Source: Nanobdellota archaeon | GTDB taxonomy: Archaea > Nanobdellota > Nanobdellia > Woesearchaeales > GW2011-AR9 | Assembly (NCBI GenBank): GCA_030695685.1 | Contig: JAUYPT010000006.1 | Coordinates: 1-11,763 of the forward strand | DNA: 11,763 bases | Reading direction: 5' to 3' | Part shown: positions 1 to 5,709 of the stretch, in pieces | Position numbering within the stretch: the first letter of the stretch is position 1 | Layout of the letters: each line of letters begins with the position of its first letter | Translations under genes and position numbers: made by a program | Notes under the pieces: model-generated | The model's database searches: none | What the model was told of the DNA's origin: nothing | The model's input: only the letters and a program-made list of their open reading frames with translations

Positions 1-97
1 GGATTATGACTTTCATTTCAGGAAATATTGTGTTCAATTAGGAATATTCTGCCAGCCGGATACTTTAATCTCTAATGTGTATGATCCTCAAGATTAA
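1..97 (+). CDS. 3' end of an unidentified protein (partial)
   Basis: An open frame enters from the left edge and ends at TAA (95-97), giving about 31 residues that finish ...SNVYDPQD. The piece is rich in aromatic residues and has two cysteines, but no motif I can assign to a family. It precedes a clear archaeal promoter, which fits a gene end here. It is short enough that chance openness cannot be excluded; sequence to the left would settle it. Confidence 0.4.
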   Translation, partial: DYDFHFRKYCVQLGIFCQPDTLISNVYDPQD

Positions 98-111
98 GAT
101 TCTTGTTATGT

Positions 112-159
112 AGTTATACCTACTATAATAGAAAGATTTAAATATGTGTAGGTATAACT
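112..159. promoter_or_regulatory. Perfect 12-bp inverted repeat flanking the Fic-gene promoter (candidate operator)
   Basis: AGTTATACCTAC at 112-123 and its exact reverse complement GTAGGTATAACT at 148-159 are separated by 24 bp that contain the TATA box of the following gene. The downstream arm ends 6 nt before the start codon, so a bound protein would cover the promoter and start site. This geometry fits autoregulation or repression; the regulator is not known. Confidence 0.6.
131..145 (+). promoter_or_regulatory. BRE/TATA promoter of the Fic gene
   Basis: GAAAGA followed by TTTAAATAT (137-145) resembles an archaeal BRE plus TATA box. Its centre lies about 25 nt before the ATG at 166, which predicts a leaderless transcript. 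There is no Shine-Dalgarno sequence, in agreement. Confidence 0.65.
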
Positions 160-165
160 GGTTTT

Positions 166-1137
166 ATGGTCTTTATCCAGGAGCGAAAGGCAAAGGGAGA
201 AGTATATCTTTACATAGATAAATCTATCCGGATTGGAAAGAAAGTACACAAAATCAGCAGATTTTTAGGAAAAAAATCTGAAGTCTCTCCAGAAAAAATT
301 AAAATGGAAAAGAAAAAATTTGCCTTAGAGATTGATACAAAAATAGTCTTACTTTTAGTAGCTGAAGCTAAAAAGAGGTATCCTTCTTTTGAATTTCCTC
401 TCACTATTGAAGAAATAAAAAAGATTGAGGAAATGAATCTACAATATAAAGAAATTCGAAGATCATTGAATAAAAAAGATTGGGAAGACGTTAAAAAAAG
501 ATTTGTGGCTAATTTTGTGTTTGAATCAAATGCCTTAGAAGGAAACTCTCTCACTCTCAAGAACTTTTCTGAAATTGTTTTTGAGAATAAGATAATTGCT
601 TCTGCTGATTTGAGAGAAGTCTATGATGCCAAAAATTCTTATGATGTTTTTTCAAAGTTATTTGACTCGAAGAAGGAAATATCGGGAGAATTTATTATTG
701 AACTGCATAAAAAGCTTATGAAAAACGTTGATCAACGCGTTGGCTATAAGAAATTGCCAAATATTATTTTAGGCAGAGCTATTACATTAACTGCTCCAGA
801 GAATGTTTCTCAGGAGATGAAGAATCTTTTGAAATGGTACCAGGAAAAGGAAAATAAGATTTATCCTTTAGAATTGGCATTTAAGTTTCATCATAAATTT
901 GAGCAAATTCATCCTTTTGCAGATGGAAATGGGAGAGTGGGTAGAATGCTATTAAATCACATCTTGATCAGAAAAGGATATTATCCAATCATCATCAGGA
1001 ATAACCATCGTAACAAGTATATCAATGCTTTACAATCAGCAGACCTAAACCGTTATATCCTTTTAATTAGGTTTGGGATAGAGAAAGCCAAAGAGACGTA
1101 TCGGAAGTTTTTTGAAGTTTATTATCAATATATTTAA
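166..1137 (+). CDS. Fic-family protein (predicted AMP/NMP-transferase) with N-terminal inhibitory motif
   Basis: The Fic fold usually transfers AMP from ATP to Ser/Thr/Tyr of a target protein, and some members reverse this. The loop HPFADGNGRVGR (residues 249-260) has the catalytic His249, phosphate-binding Asp253-Gly-Asn-Gly and both Arg. SNALEGN (121-127) matches the inhibitory [S/T]-x-x-x-E-[G/N] motif, with Glu125 the expected autoinhibitory residue; its place before the Fic core makes this a class II (N-terminally inhibited) member. Residues 196-207 are the likely target-docking flap. Residues 1-50 are basic (ERKAKGEVYLYID...KSIRIGKK) and could bind nucleic acid or belong to a Fic_N-like extension. 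At 323 aa it is full length. The ATG at 166 fits the TATA position. The target is unknown. It has its own promoter and no obvious partner antitoxin, as expected when inhibition is built in. Confidence 0.9.
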   Translation: MVFIQERKAKGEVYLYIDKSIRIGKKVHKISRFLGKKSEVSPEKIKMEKKKFALEIDTKIVLLLVAEAKKRYPSFEFPLTIEEIKKIEEMNLQYKEIRRSLNKKDWEDVKKRFVANFVFESNALEGNSLTLKNFSEIVFENKIIASADLREVYDAKNSYDVFSKLFDSKKEISGEFIIELHKKLMKNVDQRVGYKKLPNIILGRAITLTAPENVSQEMKNLLKWYQEKENKIYPLELAFKFHHKFEQIHPFADGNGRVGRMLLNHILIRKGYYPIIIRNNHRNKYINALQSADLNRYILLIRFGIEKAKETYRKFFEVYYQYI

Positions 1138-1172
1138 CTGAATCATAATTTAGAGATTGAAGAATAATTATC

Positions 1173-1180
1173 TTTATATA
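1173..1180 (+). promoter_or_regulatory. TATA box of the 1205 gene
   Basis: TTTATATA is centred about 28 nt upstream of the ATG at 1205. It predicts a transcript starting at or just before that ATG, and would be downstream of the alternative TTG at 1157, which argues against that start. Confidence 0.55.
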
Positions 1181-1204
1181 ATTCATTATCCTAAATTAAT
1201 AACT

Positions 1205-1573
1205 ATGGCAGAAGACCTTGAGTCCATGATGGCAGAATATAAAGTAATGTGCGATCACCTTAAGAAAGCAGAACAGGAATATTACTGTGGAGATTTTGGT
1301 TATATCGCTGAAGTGTTAGTTCCAAGACAAAGAGCAGATGAATTGAACAGAAGCATTCTCCGAAATTCTCCTAAGGGATTAGAACTACGAGCGAAAGAAT
1401 GGCAGCGCTGGATTCCTGTCTTAGGAGGATTACGCAATCAGCAGGATTCCGAGAGGAATACTAATAATCTTTATACAATCTATGGCTCAACGTATATGGC
1501 TGTGAACAGGCTTTACAATATCGCAATGGAAGGAGCAGTTATGGCTACACCATTACTGTCTTTGTTAGATTAG
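1205..1573 (+). CDS. Hypothetical protein, mostly helical, 122 aa
   Basis: I do not recognise this protein. It is soluble-looking and probably helical: a charged N-terminal helix (residues 1-25) with Cys16 and Cys28, a middle part rich in Arg and Glu (40-70), and a hydrophobic C-terminus (105-122, ending LLSLLD). No catalytic motif or clear membrane segment is visible. The frame could open earlier at TTG 1157, adding 16 residues, but the TATA box at 1173-1180 supports ATG 1205. It lies 52 nt before the secE start, and secE has its own TATA box, so shared transcription is possible but not required. Confidence 0.6.
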   Translation: MAEDLESMMAEYKVMCDHLKKAEQEYYCGDFGYIAEVLVPRQRADELNRSILRNSPKGLELRAKEWQRWIPVLGGLRNQQDSERNTNNLYTIYGSTYMAVNRLYNIAMEGAVMATPLLSLLD

Positions 1574-1595
1574 TTCTTCTGATTTCACAGCAACC

Positions 1596-1603
1596 TTTAT
1601 AAA
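1596..1603 (+). promoter_or_regulatory. TATA box of the secE-nusG operon
   Basis: TTTATAAA preceded by C/A-rich sequence, centred about 26 nt before ATG 1626. This spacing favours a leaderless start at 1626 over the in-frame ATG at 1611, which would lie only about 8 nt after the box. Confidence 0.65.
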
Positions 1604-1625
1604 TGAGGATATGTATAACCACAAA

Positions 1626-1826
1626 ATGGATTTTCAGGGACCTACTGAGGAAACTAACACTACCAAAGTAAGAAGGTTTATAAAAGAAACCATACGCGTG
1701 CTGCGCATAACGAAGAAACCTGATCAGGCTGAGTATAAAAGCCTGCTTAAAGTAACGGCTATTGGCGTTGCCATTATTGGTATGCTTGGTTTTATCATTT
1801 TCCTGATCAAACAATTACTCTTTTGA
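1626..1826 (+). CDS. secE: Preprotein translocase subunit SecE (Sec61 gamma)
   Basis: SecE clamps the two halves of the SecY channel in the cytoplasmic membrane. The 66-aa protein has the usual plan: a polar N-terminus, an amphipathic helix (about residues 13-40, KVRRFIKETIRVLRITKKP) with the Pro after Lys-Lys that ends the surface helix, then a single membrane span (about 42-62, VTAIGVAIIGMLGFIIFLI). Length is normal for archaea. The nusG-type gene follows after 3 nt, the conserved archaeal and bacterial secE-nusG pairing, which strongly supports the call. An in-frame ATG at 1611 would add five residues; promoter position favours 1626. Confidence 0.9.
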   Translation: MDFQGPTEETNTTKVRRFIKETIRVLRITKKPDQAEYKSLLKVTAIGVAIIGMLGFIIFLIKQLLF

Positions 1827-1829
1827 ACA

Positions 1830-2300
1830 ATGGAAAGCCACATCTTTGGATTACGGACTGCTGCAAATAGAGAAGATCAAGTAGTAGATTATCTGATCTC
1901 TAAACTGCAGAAAAAAACTGAAGGAATTCTAGCTATCATCCGGCCGCACGGCATGAGAGGATATATTTTTGTAGAAGCAACTTCAAAACTGGATGCAGAA
2001 AATGCACTGCAGGGTGTGCCGTATGCCAGAGGCTTATTACATGCAGAAATTCCGTACCCTGAGATTGAACATATGTTAGAGCAGGTTAAAGTGGAGATGA
2101 ACATCCACAAGAATGACATTGTTGAGATTATTGCCGGCCCGTTCAAGCGGGAAAATGCGAAAGTAATGCGGATTAACAAGCAGAAAGAAGAAATAGTAGT
2201 GGAATTATTAGAATCCGCTGTTCCTATTCCTATCACCGTTAAGATGGATGCTGTCAAAGTCATCCGACGGGAAGGAGATGAAGAAGAGAAAAAAGAGTAA
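1830..2300 (+). CDS. spt5: Transcription elongation factor Spt5/NusG
   Basis: Archaeal Spt5 binds the RNA polymerase clamp, usually with Spt4, and raises processivity; its KOW domain can contact the ribosome. The NGN domain covers about residues 1-85, with the core strands FGLRT and GYIFVEA (44-50) that are signatures of NusG proteins. The KOW domain covers about 93-146, with DIVEIIAGPFKRENAKV including the conserved Gly-Pro-Phe. The tail is very acidic then basic (GDEEEKKE). At 156 aa it has normal archaeal length. It starts 3 nt after secE, so the two are co-transcribed. In many archaea the ribosomal protein L11 gene follows; here it does not. Confidence 0.93.
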   Translation: MESHIFGLRTAANREDQVVDYLISKLQKKTEGILAIIRPHGMRGYIFVEATSKLDAENALQGVPYARGLLHAEIPYPEIEHMLEQVKVEMNIHKNDIVEIIAGPFKRENAKVMRINKQKEEIVVELLESAVPIPITVKMDAVKVIRREGDEEEKKE

Positions 2301-2325
2301 ACTTAAATTTTTTTTTAAATTACCG

Positions 2326-2664
2326 ATGGATCTCAATAAGAAAAGAGAAAACATTGAAGATAAACTTATTTCTACTTTATTCCACCCTCATGAGACTGTG
2401 TATGAGCGTCATGCACGTGAGCAAAAAAGTAAACAATTTTTGGGAGAAGGAGTAGAAAGGCTTGCGACAGTCTATGTCCCTGGTGTTTTCTTCTATAAAT
2501 CTGTTAAGGAGATGAAACAGAGGAATATAATCACTACTAAAAGTTCTTTACTGCGAAAAGCAGGAGTATATGCTGTTTGCCTCGGTTTTGAATTATTTCT
2601 TGATGGCGTAAAAGTTGGCATGGGTTATACTCTATACGAACTTACAAAACCTCTTTACCAATAA
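2326..2664 (+). CDS. Hypothetical protein, 112 aa
   Basis: I do not recognise this protein. The N-terminal part is charged (residues 1-45, with HPHETVYERHAREQ at 20-33), then comes VERLATVYVPGVFFYKSVKEM (43-63) and a moderately hydrophobic C-terminal half (75-105, AGVYAVCLGFELFLDGVKVGMGYTLYEL) that may associate with a membrane or pack as helices. The frame is also open from ATG 2278, which would overlap nusG by 23 nt and add a very basic stretch (MKKRKKSKLKFFFKLP); there is no well-spaced Shine-Dalgarno sequence for either start. An AT-rich TTAAAT lies about 21 nt before 2326. The start is uncertain. It follows nusG closely and may be read through from that operon. Confidence 0.6.
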   Translation: MDLNKKRENIEDKLISTLFHPHETVYERHAREQKSKQFLGEGVERLATVYVPGVFFYKSVKEMKQRNIITTKSSLLRKAGVYAVCLGFELFLDGVKVGMGYTLYELTKPLYQ

Positions 2665-2691
2665 AAACTAATCATATCCTTTTCCGATATC

Positions 2692-2700
2692 TTTTTATAC
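2692..2700 (+). promoter_or_regulatory. TATA box of the 2741 gene
   Basis: TTTTTATAC is centred about 45 nt before ATG 2741, predicting transcription from about 2721 and a leader of about 20 nt. Unlike most genes here, the leader carries a Shine-Dalgarno sequence (GAGGTGA at 2728-2734), which agrees. Confidence 0.5.
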
Positions 2701-2740
2701 CCAAACGTCTTTCTTCTGACTACAAAAGAGGTGAACAAGT

Positions 2741-2977
2741 ATGTTCGATTGTTGCAATGAGAGTATTTGTAGTAGATGTTTAGGCGGTAAGAAAGTAATA
2801 ACTGGTGTCTTGCTGTTGTTAAATGCCTTTATCTGGCCGCGCTGGTTAGGCATTGACGGTTGGATTTCATTCTTGGCGGTGCTTATTGTCATTGCTGGCG
2901 TGATGAAATTACTGATGCCGATGTGTCCACATTGTCGAGGTATGATGATGGGGAAAATGATGAAAGGAAAAAAGTAA
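2741..2977 (+). CDS. Small membrane protein with paired CxxC motifs (hairpin zinc-ribbon-like)
   Basis: The 78-aa protein has two predicted membrane helices (about residues 19-37 and 41-59) joined by a short loop, forming a hairpin. Cysteines sit just outside the membrane at both ends: C4, C5, C10-x2-C13 before helix 1 and C62-x2-C65 after helix 2. The hairpin would bring the two CxxC pairs together on the same side, as in a zinc ribbon or a redox-active thiol cluster. The C-terminus is rich in Met, Gly and Lys (GMMMGKMMKGKK), which could bind copper or another soft metal. The start is set by GAGGTGA 6 nt upstream. The metal and function are unknown; it is a single-gene transcript with its own promoter and terminator. 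Confidence 0.75.
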   Translation: MFDCCNESICSRCLGGKKVITGVLLLLNAFIWPRWLGIDGWISFLAVLIVIAGVMKLLMPMCPHCRGMMMGKMMKGKK

Positions 2978-2978
2978 G

Positions 2979-3003
2979 TTTTTTCTTATTTTTCTTTTTT
3001 TTT
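2979..3003 (+). terminator. T-rich terminator
   Basis: The run TTTTTTCTTATTTTTC followed by nine Ts begins 2 nt after the stop codon. Archaeal transcription typically stops at such oligo-T runs without needing a hairpin. Confidence 0.65.
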
Positions 3004-3034
3004 AATTGTAGGTATATACGTTTAAGTGGTAATC

Positions 3035-3044
3035 TATATAAATA
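3035..3044 (+). promoter_or_regulatory. TATA box of the EEP-nuclease gene
   Basis: TATATAAATA is centred about 44 nt before ATG 3084, predicting a start near 3065 and a leader of about 19 nt. No strong Shine-Dalgarno sequence is present. Confidence 0.55.
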
Positions 3045-3083
3045 TCTCCTTCTTTTGTAGTTCTGGCTTTAGGTTATATTCTC

Positions 3084-4184
3084 ATGAGGAAGGAAATATA
3101 TCAGTCATTCAAAACGAAAATAAAAAGAGCGGCGGTGGCGTGCGGTCTGATGACCAGTTTTACTGCCGGTGGCGTGTTAACAGTTAGTCATCAGGATCAA
3201 GTACCGTCGAAAATCCATAACTATCAACAGCAGCCATTGGATGAGTCTGGAACAATGACAGTGATGTCTGCCAATATCGCCGGCAACCGCGGCCGAAACT
3301 TCTTCTTTCCCCATGATCTCCTTCCGCCATTGCCAGTACTTAATAATGAAATTTCCGTTCACGGGCAGCAGGCGTTGGAAGAGCTGATTGCAAAAGAGAA
3401 TATCAGTGTTGCCTGCATGCAGGAAATAGAGCAGCGGCGAAGTGAAAATTGGACTTTGACTGATCAGACTGCGGAGATTGCAGATCATACACAGCTTAAA
3501 AATTATGTTTTCGATCCCAATATCCGCACTCATTTTCTGGGCTTATTTTATTTTCGCGACGGCAATGCTATTATCAGTTCAGCGCCGCTGCAGTATAGCC
3601 AGCGGGAAGAACTGGAACCGTATCGCTCGTTTGGTGCCAGTACATTAATAGATCCGATTACCGGAACGAAAGGCGTTCTTCATGCTGCAGTCAATTACAA
3701 GAATAGCGCCATTCATTTCCTCTGCACTCATTTAAGCAATTGGGAGATGACAGTTATTGGCGAGGAACGGGAGCAGGAATTAGAAGGATTATTTAGCTAT
3801 GCTGCAAAAATAACTCAATTGACACAGCAGCCGGTGATTATTATGGGCGACTTAAATACACTTCCCGAAGATAAAGCCTGGCAGTATATTGCGGATTTGG
3901 CAATCTATCATGGTGTGAATGTTAATTGCGGCCTGCAATTTTTAGGAAATGATGATCAGGGCCAGCGCTTAGCAACCTATCTTGGTTTTGTAACTCTTGA
4001 AGAATTAGGAGAGAACAACACCAGGAAAAATAATGGAAAATATATTGATTATATCTGTACAGTCAATCACCCTCATAATGCATTGAATGTTGCCGTAACG
4101 TCATTACGACCAGTTCATGATATAAATTACTCTGATCATGTTCCTGTGATTGCGGAGATTGCTGTTTCTTACCATGACCAATGA
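3084..4184 (+). CDS. Exported endonuclease/exonuclease/phosphatase (EEP/DNase I-fold) enzyme
   Basis: EEP enzymes cleave phosphodiesters in DNA, RNA or lipids with a divalent metal. All signature motifs are in order: Asn64 (SANIAG), the metal ligand Glu114 (MQE), His216 (THLS), Asp256 and Asn258 (GDLN), Asp322 (KYIDYI) and the final Ser350-Asp351-His352 (SDH). Residues 1-15 are basic and 16-34 hydrophobic (AAVACGLMTSFTAGGVLTV), a signal peptide or membrane anchor, so it acts outside the cell or on its surface. Family members without a signal include AP endonucleases; secreted ones include DNase I-like nucleases and sphingomyelinases, and the substrate cannot be told here. A surface nuclease would suit a DPANN cell scavenging nucleotides, an inference. 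The gene overlaps the next by 11 nt, so they are likely co-transcribed. Confidence 0.85.
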   Translation: MRKEIYQSFKTKIKRAAVACGLMTSFTAGGVLTVSHQDQVPSKIHNYQQQPLDESGTMTVMSANIAGNRGRNFFFPHDLLPPLPVLNNEISVHGQQALEELIAKENISVACMQEIEQRRSENWTLTDQTAEIADHTQLKNYVFDPNIRTHFLGLFYFRDGNAIISSAPLQYSQREELEPYRSFGASTLIDPITGTKGVLHAAVNYKNSAIHFLCTHLSNWEMTVIGEEREQELEGLFSYAAKITQLTQQPVIIMGDLNTLPEDKAWQYIADLAIYHGVNVNCGLQFLGNDDQGQRLATYLGFVTLEELGENNTRKNNGKYIDYICTVNHPHNALNVAVTSLRPVHDINYSDHVPVIAEIAVSYHDQ

Positions 4185-4521
4185 CGCTTCTACAGCAGAA
4201 CTATCCTATCTTGTTCTCTATTCTCCAGATATTGAAGCAACCCGTGCTTTCTATGAGTCATTAGGGTTAGTGTTTAGAAAAGAAAAGCATGGTCAGGGAG
4301 CGGAGCATTACGCCTCTAAGTTAGGTAATGTTGTATTTGAGCTTTATCCCGGCAAATTGAATCAGCCGGTACGTTTAGGATTAAAAGTTCTTAATTTAGA
4401 AAAGATTTTAGACAATGTGGAGAGTAATGTTCTTCTGACATTATTAACAAAAACTAAATCAGGGTATAGAACAACTGTTGTAGATCCTCATAACATTAAA
4501 ATTGATTTGATAGAAGACTAG
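4174..4521 (+). CDS. VOC (glyoxalase/bleomycin-resistance-fold) family protein
   Basis: The 115-aa protein is a single VOC unit made of two beta-alpha-beta-beta-beta modules. The first module shows the typical opening YLVLYSPDIEATRAFYESLG (residues 12-31), and the second ends DPHNIKIDLIED (104-115), the counterpart of the common DPDGNxIEL ending. Possible metal ligands are His45, Glu56, and Asp111 or Glu114; the usual final Glu appears replaced by Asp, so catalysis is uncertain. The family includes lactoylglutathione lyase, extradiol dioxygenases and drug-binding proteins, and I cannot choose among them. The frame also opens at TTG 4150, but ATG 4174 matches family length. It overlaps the nuclease gene by 11 nt and ends 2 nt from the convergent gene on the minus strand. 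Confidence 0.75.
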   Translation: MTNDASTAELSYLVLYSPDIEATRAFYESLGLVFRKEKHGQGAEHYASKLGNVVFELYPGKLNQPVRLGLKVLNLEKILDNVESNVLLTLLTKTKSGYRTTVVDPHNIKIDLIED

Positions 4522-4523
4522 AA

Positions 4524-5237
4524 TTATATGTTATGAGTTAATCTTTTAGCTATATCTTTTTGAGAAAAATCACTGACACTTTCAAAACTTGCTCTTTCCT
4601 CTAGATCTAATTTTTTCTGAAGATGAGCAGTCACTCCGGGAAAATGCTTTTTGCCGCAGATTACTAACACGTTGTTAGATCTAGTTTGCAGAATTTCAAT
4701 TGCTTTATCAGCCATCATCGCATCTCTAATTGGAAAATTATTTTTAAAAGCATAGTTTTGGAATTTAGTTAATAAACCATTTTTTTGTTCTATTTCCAAT
4801 CTTTTCTGATATGCTTCTGTTCCCTCACAGGATGGGTCTCCAAATTTTAAATACCTATAAATATCAAAAGGAACTAATGGGATACTTATTAACCCCATCG
4901 TAATAATAGAGAGTTTCTGCAGGAAAGGGAATGTAACATTTTCACTTTCTTCCAAGCGGATAATTTGTTTATGGTGTTTCTTTGCAATTTGATCTGCTGA
5001 TGATTTAAGTCTACCAGTAGCAGCTGCATATGCAAGTCCTGAAGGAGTATATACCAAAGCTAATAAGGAATTAAAAACAGTTGATTTTCCACTTCCTTCC
5101 ATGCCGATAGTATCATATGTAGGAACAATCACTTCGGCAATGGCACTCTCTGCAGCGTTATATAAATGAACTTCGCCTAATACACCAAGCCTTTTTTCTA
5201 GTCCATCATCATTAACTTTATATTCTCTATATTTCAT
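4524..5237 (-). CDS. TraB/PrgY-like (Tiki/ChaN-type fold) protein
   Basis: Family members are membrane-linked proteins, some thought to be peptidases that lower peptide-pheromone signals; archaeal roles are unknown. Elements recalling the family are LGEVHLYN (residues 20-27, with the GxxH pair Glu22/His24), LEES (95-98), RDAMMADKAIEIL (171-183, like the ERDxxMA helix), and VLVICGKKHFPGVTAHL (190-206, like the G-x-x-H-x-x-G strand-turn). One hydrophobic segment (about 107-124) may be membrane-inserted. At 237 aa it is shorter than most TraB proteins, which carry extra C-terminal helices. GMEGSGKST (45-53) looks like a Walker A loop, but position and missing Walker B make ATP binding doubtful. 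It is a single gene with its own TATA box. Confidence 0.6.
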   Translation of the reverse strand: MKYREYKVNDDGLEKRLGVLGEVHLYNAAESAIAEVIVPTYDTIGMEGSGKSTVFNSLLALVYTPSGLAYAAATGRLKSSADQIAKKHHKQIIRLEESENVTFPFLQKLSIITMGLISIPLVPFDIYRYLKFGDPSCEGTEAYQKRLEIEQKNGLLTKFQNYAFKNNFPIRDAMMADKAIEILQTRSNNVLVICGKKHFPGVTAHLQKKLDLEERASFESVSDFSQKDIAKRLTHNI

Positions 5238-5262
5238 TTTATACCTTAAAATAAGCTTTCTT

Positions 5263-5270
5263 TTTATAAA
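5263..5270 (-). promoter_or_regulatory. TATA box of the TraB-like gene
   Basis: TTTATAAA on the minus strand is centred about 30 nt before the ATG at 5237, predicting a start near 5241 and an almost leaderless mRNA. Confidence 0.6.
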
Positions 5271-5310
5271 TATTCAATTATTTTATCACTTTTAAGTACA
5301 ATTAAGAATT

Positions 5311-5652
5311 CTAAACATCAACCATCTCAATTTCAATATTAAGGCCTTCCGGAATAGGCACTCTCATCACCAAACGTAACGTCCTTTCATCAGCACCCAT
5401 ATCAATCAAACGCTTGTGGACACGCATTTCGTATCGTTCCCAGGTCGCTTTTCCTTCCCCGCTCGGTGATTTCCGTGTGGTTACTTTTAATTTCTTTGTT
5501 GGAAGAGGAATTGGGCCGCGAAGATCGATACCAGTTTTTTCAACGATCTCTCGAATATCGCTGCAGATCTGATTAATCTTATCAATGTCGATACTTGCTA
5601 CTTTAATTCGTGCGCGTTGTGCCATTGTTTTGAACTGTTCATGATGAACCAT
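5311..5652 (-). CDS. rps10: Small ribosomal subunit protein uS10
   Basis: uS10 is in the head of the 30S subunit. Diagnostic stretches are ARIKVASIDIDKINQICSDI, GPIPLPTKKLKVTTRKSP with the loop that enters the head, and RYEMRVHKRLIDM. Archaeal uS10 is about 102 aa. From ATG 5652 the protein is 113 aa; from the internal ATG at 5625 it is 104 aa and begins MAQRARIKV, the usual family start. I kept 5652 because GGTGA lies 3 nt before it (the right place for the GGAGGTGA alignment) and a TATA-like element lies about 25 nt upstream, while 5625 has no ribosome-binding site; either is possible. It lies 55 nt downstream of tuf, the conserved archaeal EF-1A-uS10 order. Confidence 0.93.
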   Translation of the reverse strand: MVHHEQFKTMAQRARIKVASIDIDKINQICSDIREIVEKTGIDLRGPIPLPTKKLKVTTRKSPSGEGKATWERYEMRVHKRLIDMGADERTLRLVMRVPIPEGLNIEIEMVDV

Positions 5653-5672
5653 CGTTCACCATGTTTTTTGCT

Positions 5673-5682
5673 AATTAAATAA
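5673..5682 (-). promoter_or_regulatory. Possible separate promoter for rps10
   Basis: On the minus strand TATTTAATTAG is centred about 25 nt before ATG 5652 and follows the terminator-like hairpin after tuf. It would let uS10 be made independently of EF-1A. Confidence 0.4.
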
Positions 5683-5686
5683 TATT

Positions 5687-5709
5687 AAAAAAAATGGAAA
5701 AATCCATTT
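5687..5709 (-). terminator. Hairpin plus U8 terminator after tuf
   Basis: Read on the minus strand, AAATGGA and TCCATTT form a 7-bp stem around a TTTT loop, and the stem's 3' arm runs directly into a run of eight Ts (5687-5694). It starts at the tuf stop codon. A hairpin is not required in archaea, but the T run alone would act as a terminator. It would reduce read-through into rps10. Confidence 0.6.

Noticed and set aside
1157..1204. TTG start adding 16 residues to the 1205 gene
   Set aside because: The TATA box at 1173-1180 lies inside this extension and points to ATG 1205.
1545..2263. Minus-strand open frames across secE and nusG
   Set aside because: They are shadows of real plus-strand genes, with compositions unlike proteins and no promoter or ribosome site.
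3133..3146. Lipobox (AVAC, Cys20) in the EEP protein
   Set aside because: The hydrophobic segment mostly follows the cysteine and no Leu is at position -3, so it does not fit a lipoprotein signal.
4150..4173. Earlier TTG start for the VOC gene
   Set aside because: It would add eight residues unlike the family and lengthen the overlap; ATG 4174 gives the normal VOC start.
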